The notes beneath the pieces are model-generated. The model worked only from the letters and a program-made list of their open reading frames with translations. It made no database searches and was not told the DNA's origin. A stretch of 62,073 bases of DNA, taken from Gammaproteobacteria bacterium (GTDB lineage: Bacteria; Pseudomonadota; Gammaproteobacteria; Enterobacterales; Kangiellaceae). Each line of letters starts with the position of its first letter. Positions within the stretch are counted from its first letter, which is position 1. The position numbers and the translations under genes are program-made. Positions 10,784-21,500 of this stretch are shown piece after piece. The DNA lies in NCBI GenBank assembly GCA_013373375.1, contig JABXHY010000028.1, positions 1-62,073 on the forward strand, given 5' to 3'.

Positions 10784-10821
10784 GTTACATGACTAGATTA
10801 CGGAGTAAGTTACATGACTAG
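10772..10821 (+). repeat. Perfect 25-bp tandem duplication at the toxin/immunity junction
   Basis: Bases 10772-10796 and 10797-10821 are identical. Each copy holds a GGAG ribosome-binding motif, a TAA and an ATG. The TAA of copy 1 ends the RHS gene; the ATG of copy 2 (10814) starts the downstream gene. The ATG of copy 1 (10789) opens a 10-codon frame ending at TAG 10819-10821. The duplication therefore adds a second ribosome-binding site and a mini-ORF between toxin and partner. Confidence 0.95.
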
Positions 10822-11122
10822 ACAATTAAAGCTTATGCCCGATTATGAATGTTTTGCTTTATGGGATGTTGATAGCGTTGAAAATATCGATCCAGCTAGC
10901 TTGCCGATATCAGATGAATTGAAGGATAGAATAGGAAGGTGGGAAAGCGCATATGACTATACCTTAAATCAAGATGACCCAACTGAGTCAGGGTTTCAAA
11001 GCACTGATGATGAGGAGAGTTTTGATCTTGAAGGTAGGTTAATTTGGAAAGAGCTCAAGAACGAATTGGGAGAATCATTTGAAGTTAAATATTTTAGTAT
11101 TGTAGAAAACGCTTTACTCTAA
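10814..11122 (+). CDS. Small acidic protein, probable cognate immunity protein
   Basis: This 102-residue protein is rich in Asp and Glu and has no signal peptide or membrane segment. It starts 30 bases after the stop of the RHS gene in the same direction, with GGAG about 9 bases upstream of the ATG. Position, size and acidity match the immunity proteins that sit just downstream of RHS and CdiA toxins and block the toxin active site in the producing cell. Motifs visible are DYECFALWD near the N-terminus, LPIS, and YDYTLNQDDP-x-ESGF in the middle. I do not recognise a named immunity family, so the role rests on context. Confidence 0.75.
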   Translation: MTRQLKLMPDYECFALWDVDSVENIDPASLPISDELKDRIGRWESAYDYTLNQDDPTESGFQSTDDEESFDLEGRLIWKELKNELGESFEVKYFSIVENALL

Positions 11123-11480
11123 TTGTTTAGCTAATTCTTTGTTTTGAATAACGTCGAATGTAAACAACAGGACACCCATCACTTAAAAAAGTTAGTCGAT
11201 CGTCGGGTAAAGAAATTTTTATTGTTAATTATCGTGGTGATTAATATTTAATGTGTTTTCTAGATGCAGAAACTCGTTATTTTGGACAAAAGTAAGACTG
11301 ATTGCTTATTTCAGCCGATTGATACTCTCGAAGTGAGCTTCGCTAATATATTTGAAGTTGGTAATTCGGAGCTTAAGTGTATAGCTTCTTGCTGAGCCCA
11401 ATGCCTTTTATGAACTTTTGGTCAATAGACTCAATAAAGCAGTTTAAAAAAGCTAAGGGGCAAATCTTGCATTATATAGT
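11123..11480. other. Intergenic region, no supported gene
   Basis: This 358-base AT-rich stretch separates the probable immunity gene from a convergent oxidoreductase gene. The longest notable plus-strand frame is 11264-11395 (43 codons from ATG); it has no clear ribosome-binding site and no recognisable domain. It could be a decayed toxin or immunity cassette, which is common behind RHS genes, but nothing proves this. I see no clear terminator. Confidence 0.5.
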
Positions 11481-12545
11481 TTAACCTTTAACCCTCCTGA
11501 CCACTTCTCTGGCTAACGCCCGAGCAGTGGTCCACTTACCTCCAAACACCGAAATAATTTTTCCTTTACTTAAAATCTTATATTCGCGGCTGGCTCGACT
11601 GGCCATTTCACTGCCCGTGAGTAATGGCCGTAATCCCGCAAAAGTTCGAATAATATCTTGAGCATTATAGTCAGGTTCAAAGTAATGATTGTAAACATCA
11701 AGTAAATAATGTTTTTCTTCATCCGAACATTGAATGGGATCATGAATGACCTGCCGAACTTCAGTGGTACCAACAAGTGTTTCGCCTTTAAAGGGGAGAA
11801 CAAACACAACTCGTTCTTCATTGGGCACTTCTAACAAATGCCCAAACTTGGCCACATGCGGCAGCAATAAATGACTGCCTCGCACCAAATCTAATTGTTG
11901 TTTAAATTCCACATCCGACTGTTCCAGTAATTGCACACTCCACGGGCCTGCGACATTGATAATGCGATCGAATTGTTCTGATTTTTGGGTAGTGGTAATT
12001 AAACCGTCGATTGAAATATGTTTTACCGGTGTATGTTCAAGAATATTAACGCCAAGAGATTCACATTGTTCGGCAACCCAAAGCCCCAAAGCGTGATCGT
12101 CCATTTGACCATCGGCAAATAAGTAAGCACCTGTTAGTCCTTCTTGTTTTAGCAGGGGGGAACAACGTTGCACTTGTTTTGGCGTCAGCCAACGATGTCG
12201 GCCCAAACCTTTTTGCCCCGCAAGCCAATCGTATAACATCATGCCGATTTTAATTTTCCAACGAGGACGGGTATGTTCGTAAAGTGGATACAGAATCGGA
12301 AGACGTCGCGTAAAGCCGGGTACTTGTTCCAACCACCATTTGCGTTCGTGCAGTGCCTCGCGCACCAATCGAAACTCGAAGTGTTCCAAGTACCTCAAAC
12401 CACCATGCAGTAGCTTGGTGGAAGCAATACTGGTTTTTCCCATTAAAGCATCACTTTCAAATAATGAGACGGCATGACCTTGCTCGGCTAGTAGCCAGGC
12501 ACAACACAATCCATTAATACCGCCGCCAATCACTGCAATTTTCAT
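11481..12545 (-). CDS. FAD-dependent oxidoreductase, GlpD/DAO-like
   Basis: This 354-residue protein opens with a Rossmann dinucleotide motif, GGGINGLCCAWLLAEQG (residues 7-23), and a second FAD-contact segment with STKLLHGGLRYLEHFEF, characteristic of glycerol-3-phosphate dehydrogenase-type enzymes of the DAO superfamily. Further GlpD-like points are the INVAGPWS segment and the GTTEV and GGKWTTAR patterns in the C-terminal half. It is much shorter than GlpD (about 500 residues) and lacks its C-terminal domain, so the substrate may be a different 2-hydroxy acid, amine or polyol. The cofactor call is secure and the substrate is not. It stands alone on the minus strand between the two RHS genes, with no operon partner. 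Confidence 0.85.
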   Translation of the reverse strand: MKIAVIGGGINGLCCAWLLAEQGHAVSLFESDALMGKTSIASTKLLHGGLRYLEHFEFRLVREALHERKWWLEQVPGFTRRLPILYPLYEHTRPRWKIKIGMMLYDWLAGQKGLGRHRWLTPKQVQRCSPLLKQEGLTGAYLFADGQMDDHALGLWVAEQCESLGVNILEHTPVKHISIDGLITTTQKSEQFDRIINVAGPWSVQLLEQSDVEFKQQLDLVRGSHLLLPHVAKFGHLLEVPNEERVVFVLPFKGETLVGTTEVRQVIHDPIQCSDEEKHYLLDVYNHYFEPDYNAQDIIRTFAGLRPLLTGSEMASRASREYKILSKGKIISVFGGKWTTARALAREVVRRVKG

Positions 12546-12665
12546 TTAAGTTGGTTCTCAAGTACCAAGTTCTCACTGTAAAGTTAAGCAGAAAAAATGG
12601 CGGAAATACAACAAGCCTAATATTATCAAGCGCACTGGCGACGATTGTTATTTAGCGTCCCGTCA

Positions 12666-12713
12666 TGCTGAGAATTGCAAGTGTCATGCATCTCAACACC
12701 TTGCATCTCAGCA
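12666..12713. repeat. REP-like imperfect hairpin
   Basis: Left arm 12666-12681 and right arm 12700-12713 pair over 14 bases with one 2-base bulge, around an 18-base loop. The 9-mer TGCATCTCA occurs twice, at 12687-12695 and 12702-12710. There is no T-tract, so it is not a standard terminator. It lies between divergent genes and resembles the extragenic palindromes starting GTCATGCTGA that are dispersed in many proteobacterial genomes. Confidence 0.6.
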
Positions 12714-12786
12714 GCATGTGCTGAGGTTTCGAGCGACCGGTTTCTGAGCTATAATTTGCTAGATATAAAACTGAACGGCAAAGTCT

Positions 12787-13401
12787 ATGGAAAAGCATAA
12801 GATTGTATACAGTGGAGGGTTACTTGAGAATTTCGACCCTCAGGAAGTACGTGAAAGCGCTAAGAGTCTGTTCAAAATGGAGCAACCCGCTCTGGATAAC
12901 TTTTTTAAATCTCGCGAACAACCCATTATTATCAAAAAAGAATTGAATGCAGAACAAGCCACTCGTATAGAAAAACGATTAAAAAGTATCGGGCTTGACG
13001 TATCGATTGTTCCTCCTATTCCAGTTACTCCAGCAGATCAACTGGAAGAGCTTACACTCGCTGAACCGGATGAAGCGTCGTATCAAAAATCAGAATCGAG
13101 TGGCCTGTCATTATCATTGGAGCCGAAAGAAGAGAGAACGCCTAATGTTTTAGATAATAGCGAGAATCCTTTTGCCGATACGGAACAAGCGGATGAAGAA
13201 TATGAACGAGAAAGCATTTCGTTCAATTGGCTGATCAATTATTGCAAACTACCGATTTTTCTTGCGCTCGTTGGTCTGTTTTTGGCGGTACTTTATTCAC
13301 CATTTCCCAGCGGCTTTTTAAAATACGGATTTTTAATCGCTTGCGGATTGTTTGCAGTAAGCTTTTTTACTTTTCGCCATCGCTACACCAGTTATTTATA
13401 G
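12787..13401 (+). CDS. Conserved-looking small membrane protein, function unknown
   Basis: I do not recognise the family of this 204-residue protein. Residues 1-75 form a small alpha/beta-looking domain (pattern F-D-x-Q-E-V-R, then A-x3-E-K-R-L-K-S-I-G-L). Residues 80-145 are acidic, Ser-rich and probably disordered. The last ~55 residues hold two hydrophobic segments separated by a short turn, suggesting an inner-membrane anchor with a large cytoplasmic N-terminus. The stop is 10 bases before the protease gene downstream, so the two are probably cotranscribed. The start ATG follows a weak ribosome-binding region. Confidence 0.75.
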   Translation: MEKHKIVYSGGLLENFDPQEVRESAKSLFKMEQPALDNFFKSREQPIIIKKELNAEQATRIEKRLKSIGLDVSIVPPIPVTPADQLEELTLAEPDEASYQKSESSGLSLSLEPKEERTPNVLDNSENPFADTEQADEEYERESISFNWLINYCKLPIFLALVGLFLAVLYSPFPSGFLKYGFLIACGLFAVSFFTFRHRYTSYL

Positions 13402-13411
13402 GGCCATACGA

Positions 13412-14881
13412 ATGAAACAGATGATTATATTGTTAGCAGCATTCGTAAGTTTTCCTATGATGGCTGCGCAAATCCATAAATGGATTGATAAAAACGGTAA
13501 TGTGCATTACGGCGAAAAACCAAAAGATGGCACCGAATCGGAAATTGTTCGGGTTTCTGACAAGTATTTAATTCCGTATGTTGATGCACTAGACGCCATT
13601 CGATACTCCGAAGTAAAACCCCATCGACCTGTAGCGTTGGTCGATTTTAAGTTTGAAATGCCGGGGCAAAGTAGTGGTCAGGTTCGCATTGGTCGCATTC
13701 CATGTACTGAGCCACCCATAGACTTGTATTGGACCGACGGAGTGGTGCAATTTGAAAACGCTGGAACAGCAGTAACGGTTGCTGATACCTTTAATGAAAA
13801 TGGGTATGTGTTCGAAAATGCATTAGGTGGTGCGCCCTCTGGTGGAAGTTTGCATTTGAATATTACTATTCGCGACATGAAGTTTAATTACTGTTTTGAA
13901 CGTGGTAATAAAAAGTCTCAAAAAGCAGGCAGTTATTTATTGATTGAGTGGGAACTTATTGATCCTCTGCAACGAAAAACAATCTTTAAAGGTAAAACTA
14001 AAGGGGCCAATAATTCTTTTGATCAGGGTTATCGATTGAAAGGTATTGATATCAGCGCAGAACAATCGTTGCAAATGGCAACACGTAATTTGCTGGCGGA
14101 TCAAAACTTCGTAAAGCATTTAGTGCCCACCGATTTAAAGGAAATGAAAGAGTCGTTCGGAACTACTGTGCGGATAAATTATTCATATGGTCTTGCTAAC
14201 ACCTCATTTAATCGTCGTGTCGATGAGCTAAAAGCTAACTCGGTGACGGTAAAGGTAGATGGTGGTCATGGCAGTGGTGTAGTCCTCGATGAGAAAGGAC
14301 ATGTTTTGACCAATGCTCATGTGGTGGGCGACCACACTAAATTTAGAGTGTCTGTTAACAATAGAACTTACGATGCGGTATTAATTCGCAAAGAAAATAT
14401 ACGTGATGTTGCCATACTGCGCATCGAAGATCATAACAGCGATTTTGCCGGCGTAAACATTGCTCGTTTAGAGCCGGATGTTGGTGATGATATTTTCATT
14501 ATTGGCACGCCGTTGAATGTCGGTTTGGAACACACCGTTACCAAAGGGATTATTTCTGCTCGACGCGAATTGAATAATTTGCCGTTTTTTCAAACCGATG
14601 CGTCGATTAATTCTGGAAATTCCGGAGGGCCAGTATTTAATAGCAAGGGTGAACTAGTGGCCCTGAGTGTTTCGGGATTATTTACGCGTGGTGGAGCCAG
14701 TTTAAATATCAATTATTTAATACCAATTAACGACGCAATTGAATCATTAAACATTGAAACGGAATCAACTATGGCGGAGCTCACCAAGCAACTAGAGGGC
14801 AAGACTGTTGTTGAAGGAACAAAAACCTTACTTATGATGATCGACGAATGGTTAGATGAGCCGGTTATCAAGCTTTTCTAG
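13412..14881 (+). CDS. Exported DUF4124 / trypsin-like serine protease
   Basis: This 489-residue protein begins with a Sec signal peptide (residues 1-19, ending MMAA). A DUF4124 segment (KWIDKNGNVHYGEKP, about 23-37) follows; that domain is usual in periplasmic or envelope proteins. A ~200-residue middle section of unknown type comes next, then a chymotrypsin-fold protease domain (about 265-445). The triad is visible: His303 in TNAHVV, Asp332 in RDVAIL and Ser404 in GNSGGP, the HtrA/DegP-like pattern. No PDZ domain follows, unlike DegP or DegS. It is likely a periplasmic or surface quality-control or processing protease. It lies 10 bases behind the membrane protein gene and upstream of the second RHS gene; a role in processing RHS protein is possible but unsupported. 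Confidence 0.88.
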   Translation: MKQMIILLAAFVSFPMMAAQIHKWIDKNGNVHYGEKPKDGTESEIVRVSDKYLIPYVDALDAIRYSEVKPHRPVALVDFKFEMPGQSSGQVRIGRIPCTEPPIDLYWTDGVVQFENAGTAVTVADTFNENGYVFENALGGAPSGGSLHLNITIRDMKFNYCFERGNKKSQKAGSYLLIEWELIDPLQRKTIFKGKTKGANNSFDQGYRLKGIDISAEQSLQMATRNLLADQNFVKHLVPTDLKEMKESFGTTVRINYSYGLANTSFNRRVDELKANSVTVKVDGGHGSGVVLDEKGHVLTNAHVVGDHTKFRVSVNNRTYDAVLIRKENIRDVAILRIEDHNSDFAGVNIARLEPDVGDDIFIIGTPLNVGLEHTVTKGIISARRELNNLPFFQTDASINSGNSGGPVFNSKGELVALSVSGLFTRGGASLNINYLIPINDAIESLNIETESTMAELTKQLEGKTVVEGTKTLLMMIDEWLDEPVIKLF

Positions 14882-15564
14882 ATAGATTATAAGCGATTAA
14901 TAGAAATAAATAAGTCATGGTGTTGCGGGTTATTTAATTACAATTTTTAGTCTCCATTTCTTATATATCGGTCAATTATGAATTGGCAGCATATTGTTTA
15001 TCTTTGGTGGAATTATCGCCAGGGAGCTGATGTTTCTTAATCACAGTTGAGGTATTGTCTGTTTAGATATGGTCAGTTTAGATACCGTCATTTTATATAT
15101 CGTTAGTTTGTACATGGTCACTTTGAATAACTAAATTTAATAATTGAGTAAAATTTAGAACATTCGCAGTTTTCGTTATCTAGTACATTCATACTGATTG
15201 ATTCTCAATTGTTATTTAACCTGTATATTCGTGCCATATATTTCATTTTTCATTATTGTTATTTTCATTCTAACAACCAGAAAGGACGTTCATTAATTCA
15301 TTCGTTTGTTTAAAAAAATGTTTTTATTTTAAGCAAATTGATTGAAAAATTTGCAACTCTATACCAAAAGTCTCATCTAAAAATGTCATTGTATATTCAC
15401 CAATATTATTTTGAGATAAAGTGTCAAATACTTGTCGAGCTAGTATTGGTATTCGATATACTCCGCGATTAATTACGCTGCCTCTAATTGCGCCTTTTTT
15501 AATTAGAAACGCCGCATAAAAAAACAACAATTCTTATCAACAAAAATAAATTTTCGGAGTCACC
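14882..15564. other. 683-bp AT-rich leader region upstream of the second RHS gene
   Basis: I see no supported gene here. A minus-strand frame at 15324-15530 (68 codons) has no recognisable domain. The region holds a five-copy degenerate 15-bp direct repeat (15057-15131) and ends with CGGAG about 6 bases before the RHS start codon. The length and base bias suggest a regulatory leader, but no clear promoter could be assigned by eye. Confidence 0.5.
15057..15131 (+). repeat. Five tandem copies of a degenerate 15-bp repeat
   Basis: Units start at 15057, 15072, 15087, 15102 and 15117, each 15 bases with no indels. The consensus is close to GTCAGTTTAGATATG; GT at positions 1-2, TTT at 6-8 (TTT in all) and A at 12 are best kept. 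Read in frame from ATG 15069 it would encode only a 21-residue peptide with a VSLDx-type five-residue period, ending at TAA 15132-15134. That peptide has no visible ribosome-binding site. Confidence 0.8.
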
Positions 15565-18500
15565 ATGACTGCTATTATTTCCGGATCCCAACTTGGTCTA
15601 TTAAATTCTTCTTTGTTCAATTTGGGAACTCAAAACGGTGACCCAACAATTGGCCAATCGGGCGCACAGTCACATGTTAATGCCGCATCTGGAAATCTGG
15701 TACTTCAGCACCAAGACCTCATTCAAGTGGGCTTGGGAACGGATATAAATTTATTACGTACCTATAACAGTTTGGGTCGATACCAGCAAAATGATGGTTT
15801 TAAATACAATTGGGAAAAACGAATCGAAGGTACCCAAAACGATCGCAATGTGGTGGTGTACCACGGTGATGGGTCTTATTCAGTATTTCGCAAAAGTCAT
15901 GAAGACTCACAAGGCAAACACTTTGTTTCAACTGATGGTGAAGGCGCTCACGAAACCTTAACTTACGCTAATCGTCGCTGGATAATGACCGATGGCGATT
16001 CGCAAACACAATATGTTTTTGGCAACCAGTCGGCTTCTAACCGAAAAGTCGTTCAAGTGATTGATAATGAGGGCTCGAAAACCAATATCAATTACACCAA
16101 TTGGGGTGACATTCAATCAATTGAGAACAGTGCTGGCCAGCGCGTTGAGTTTGATTATCAAGGCAATGGCAACAGTCGTATGCTCGCCAACGTAAAAGCT
16201 TATTCGAATGGTATTCTGACCTCTGCGACGCATTATGAATACGATGACCTAAAACGATTAACCAAAGTTATTGTTGATTTAGATACCACCGATGCGCGCA
16301 TTGATGATGATGGCGACGGTATATTAAATGATCAGAAAGATAATATTTATGTTACTGAGTACACCTATTATCAACCGAATGAAAAAATAGGCGGTGTAAG
16401 AGTTCATCAACATGATGATTTAATAAAGTCGATGACACAAAGCGATGGTACTGTATTGTCGATTCACTATGTAGCTAGTGATGATGGTTGGCGAGTGAAA
16501 TCTACTCAGATAGGTGTAGGTGCTGATAAACAAGTCATGCGTTTTGATTATCACGAGCGTCGCACCGACGTTACTCAAGTGCTAGATCAAAACTATGTAG
16601 CGGCTTCAGACAATTTGCTTGTGTCCCAGGCCAACCTTGGTCGAGGCATTACAACCTCTTATATCTATGACGATAAGTCTCGTCTTTATCGCGTGATTAC
16701 TCCTGCTGATGAAAATGGTCAGCGATTGGTGACCAGTTACCATTATGATGAAGATGACAACGTTGTGTCGGTGACCGATGGTCGAAATCAAACCACTTAC
16801 ATGACGTACGATCAGCATGGAAACGTGTTGAGTAAAATGGACGCGTCGGGTAACACTCAAACGTTTGCCTACGATCAATATAATCAACTCATTCGTTCGA
16901 CTGTCTATCGTAATGCCGATCCAGATGGTTTAGGTCCGCTTACCGCCTCTGAAGCTAACACTACTCGACTTGTTTACGATGAAAAACATCGAGTCCGCTT
17001 TTCGATGGACGCAGTAGGTCGCATTACAGAAACGCGCTATTTTGACGATGCGGTAACACCAGGTATTCAAAGTGACTTTATCTATACGCTTAACCATTAT
17101 GATGTATCGGCGCTGGACGAGAATGCTGACCTTACACTAGCTGAGCTAGAACAGTGGGTGGCTAATTTATCGGGTTTTTCTGGCGTACAACGCGTTGATC
17201 GCTATTTCGATTTTCGTGATCAAGTGAGTCAAATTATTTCTTTTTCAGAGACAGATGACATTACAGGACAAGGTCAAGGTGATGCGACGGTACAGCGTTT
17301 TATCTACGATGACAAAGGTCAATTACTGAAGTCGTTTAACTTAATTAACACGGTTGATTGGAACGACGATAATTTAAGAGCTCCGATAGAAGCGGGTGCC
17401 TGGCCTACGGCACTGAGTTTTCAAGAGACTTCCTACAATTATGATGGCATGGGACGCTTAATAGCAACAACCGATGCCGAGCAAAATTCAACACAGTATT
17501 TCTACGGCGTTGGCGAAGAATTACAGCGCGGTACCATTGCGGTTACGCAGGCCAACGGACTTAGAATATTAAGTGTGGTCAACTCTGCAGGTGAAGTGAT
17601 TCAGCGTTTAGAACAAGTCGCTGCTAATGATAGTTTTAATACTTTAAGTGAAACACGTTACTTTTATGACGCATTAGGGCGCCAAATTGGTGTACTCGAT
17701 CCAACAGGTGTTCTAACACAAACATTATTTGACGATGTTGGTCGTGCAGTAGCTACCATTGATGGTACTGGTGCATTAACTGAAAATAAATTCAATGAAA
17801 ACGATTTATTAGTTGAACAAATAAGCTATGCAAACTTTTTATCAGCTCAGCAGTTAGAAGCGCTTTTAATTAAAGACAACAATGGCAACATTGTTGGGCT
17901 AAATCATCCTGATAAAGTGGCAAATAATGCTGATTTATTAGCACAAGTACGTCCTGACATTAATGGGGAAGAGGATCGTCATCAATTTTATTTCTACGAT
18001 AAATCAAATCAGCTGACTTACCATGTTGATCCCGAAGGCGGAATCACCAAAAATTTATTTGATGGAACAGGTCAGCTAATCAGCGAAATACAGTTTGCCG
18101 ATCCTCGCGGTGTTGACGCTGTGCGCGAAATATTAAATCCACAATTGGTTCTTGACGGAAGCTCCGAAGTTATTTCGTTAGTTGATGGAACGGATTCTTC
18201 AGTTGTTGATACGGCACTACTAAGCGACGGTCGTTATGTTAGCGTTTGGCAACAAGCTGGAAAAATTTACGCACAAATGTTTACTGCTGATGGCAATAAG
18301 CAAGGCGAGGCAATTTTAGTTCGCGATGATGACAATGGTTGGGAGCCGACCAATAACCCGGTAGTGACTGGATTAAAAGACGGTGGGTTCGCAGTATTTT
18401 GGGAAGGCATCGACAGTTACGACTGGGATCCGAAACCAAAACTTGAATGGCAACGCTTTTATGAAGATGGCACTCGTAAACAGCAAAGACAATTTTTATC

Positions 18501-21500
18501 GGGTTTTCCATACTATGAGGAAGGTCGATTACCAGCGGTTACCACCTTGGAAGATGGTTCAGTCGTAGTTGTTCAGCAACTCTATCGTAGGCAAAGTAAC
18601 TTCGACCGTTTTGGTTGGGACGTGCACGCGGTACGACTTGATTGGGACAGCGAAACGAATGAACTTGGCACCATAAGTCCTAATTTGACTTACGGGATTG
18701 TCAGTTTCGATGAAGGTCATGAAACAAAAGTGGATGTAGCTGCTTTGGATAACGGCGGCTTTGTTATGACCTGGCAAGCAACCGACGGCGACCAAACCGG
18801 TATCAAAGGAAAGCGCTTTTATAAAGATGGAATTGATAACGAAATTTATACCAATGATGACTTCTTTATTAATCAGAATACTTTGGGTATTCAAAGCGAT
18901 GCTTCGATTATTCAACTTAAAGGCGGTGAATTCTTTTCCGTTTGGCAATCGATCAATGAGAGCGGAGAGTCGGTTATAAAGGCAAGACGTTATGGTGCTG
19001 ACCGATTTGAAATATTTAACGAATTTACTATTGCAACAGATGAAGGTCTAAGTCAAGCCCTTAATCAAGAGTCCCTGCCTAGAGTCACCGAGTTAGACGA
19101 TGGTAGTTTAATTATTACTTGGCAGTCGGTGGTCGATGGTAATGCAACTATTCGAGTTCAACATTTAGACGCAAATGGCATAAAGCGTCATGATAGCTTC
19201 ACGATTAATGATTCTGATACGACGCTAGCTGATATTACCATCGAGTCGTTATTTGGTAATCGTGCAGTTATTAACTGGACTTCGGTTGATCAAAATGGTG
19301 TTCAAGTTACCAAACAACAATTACTGGGATTACCAAAAGATCCGTCAATTGCCGATTCGTGGATAAACTCTGATAACCGAATCATTCAGTATCTTTATGA
19401 CGACAGTGGTCGTCAGGTTGGAATGGTGGATCAAGAACACTACTTAACTGCTTTGAATCTTGATGCGGCAGGACAAGTCATTGAACAAAGAGAATACGCG
19501 ACCAGAGTAGATTCTGCCCATTTTGATAAAGGTCTATTAACTACCACTAATGTGGGTGACTTGCTTCCCGCGCAGGACCAACTCGATCGAATTACTCGAC
19601 ATTATTACAATCAATCAGGCCAATTGATTGCTACAGTTGATCCTGAATATTTCATAACGACTATGACTTACGATGGGCGCGGAAATGAAGTTTTATCGAA
19701 ACGATTTTACGACACAGTAGCCGAGCAATTAAATGAAGATGCATGGCGTCAACTTGATGTTCAGCAATGGATTAATGAAACTGATGCAACTAAATTTAAA
19801 CGTCAGCAATCTTATTTTAATGGATTAAATCAACTCAAATGGAGTCTCGATGATTTTGGTTTGAGAGTTGACAATACTTATGATCAAGTCGGTCAATTAA
19901 TTAAAAGCGTTGCTTACGACAGTGGCTTAAGTGAATCGGAACGTCAAGAGCGGGCTGCAACGTTTGAATACGATGTGCAAGGGCGTCTTAAATCAGAACA
20001 AAATTCACTTGCTTATGTTGCGAACGAATTTGTGCGTTACGAATACGACGAAGCAGGCCGAATGGTGTCTTCCATAGATACCAATAATAATGTAACGACC
20101 TATCTATACAATGAGAACTCGGAAATCACTCATGCAATTAATGGTGCCGGAGAAGTCATTCAAACCGTTTATAATGCGTTTGGTGAAGTTCAGGAGTTGA
20201 AGCAATACAGTCAACGTTTGACCGTGACGGAGAGAGCATTAATCTCGGGCGGATTGACGACAGACATTGAAGTTAATGTCATTAATTCACTTAATGATGC
20301 GCAAACGACAATCCAACGTTCGGACTACGATCGCCGTGGAATGCTTACCAATAAGGTTGATGGTGAGAATTTCGAACGTGATTTTGCATACAATGTATTC
20401 GGCGAGTTGATTCGCGTTGGTCAGCAAGTTCAATCTCAGTCGAACGAACGCGCTTGGGTGGAGTACAGCTATGACAAATTGGGACAACTTAAATCTCAAG
20501 CAGAATTTCTAGATCCGAAAAGTCTTGAGTTTGCTGATGCACTTAATGGTTCGTCAAAGTTAGAACAGTACCGTTATGATGCATTTGGTCAGCGTACACA
20601 GTTGATTGATGCCAATCAGGTGGTGCACAAGACAGTTTACGATCGTCTCGGTCGAGAAGTGTCGAGTTTGGTTAACGAAAGAACGGTTTCCAGCACTGAG
20701 TATGATGCGTTTAATCGCCAATTAAAGCTCACAGATGCTCGAGGATTTTCGACGTCTTTTTCTCATGATCGCGATACCAATAGCTACACTCTGCTAACTC
20801 CTGAAGGTTTAACGCTTGTTTATGAGAAAAATGCGTTCGGAGAAACCGTTAAAGTAACTGACAGTAATCAAAAAGTAACCGAATACGATTACGATCTAAA
20901 TGGTAATCAGATTGCGATTCGTAAGGAAGGAGTCGAGATTGCTGCAAGTCGTTTTGACAGTAGCGGGCTTAAATTATCGTCGACCGATGCAAATGGAAAC
21001 CCTGTTGTATTTGAGTATGACGCGGCAAACCGACTGGCAAAGCAAATTTTGGATCCTGAGGTTGATCCAACTACTGGTAATGTCAATGCCAACGCGTTGA
21101 ATTTAATTACAACTTATGAATACGACGGCAAAAGCCAGCTTCTTGAAGTGGTCGATCCAAAAGGAAATAGAGTCACTAATCAGTATAATCTTCGCGGAGA
21201 GCTCGTTCAGATTGTTCAAGATCCCGATAATTTGCGAATAACGACTCGCTATTCTTATGACGGTACTGGAAATAAACTCGATATATTCACAGGAAAATTA
21301 TCAAGTGATTTATCCGGATTTGTTGCATCCACTCATAAAACGCAGGTGTTTGATGCTGCTGGTCAACTGAAAGAAGTTATTACCCATTTGAAAGATGGCT
21401 CTCAACAAGTGAGTCAATTTGAACTCGATTCGAATGGTAACGTTACACGTGTGTTCGATGCGAATCAGAACGAGTCGATATTTGTCTACGATAAAGAAAA

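Noticed and set aside
11264-11395. 43-codon frame after the immunity gene as a second immunity or toxin remnant
   Set aside because: No recognisable motif and no ribosome-binding site; kept only as a note in the intergenic entry.
15324-15530. Minus-strand 68-codon frame upstream of the second RHS gene
   Set aside because: No domain, no good ribosome-binding site, and it lies in an AT-rich leader; treated as a chance frame.
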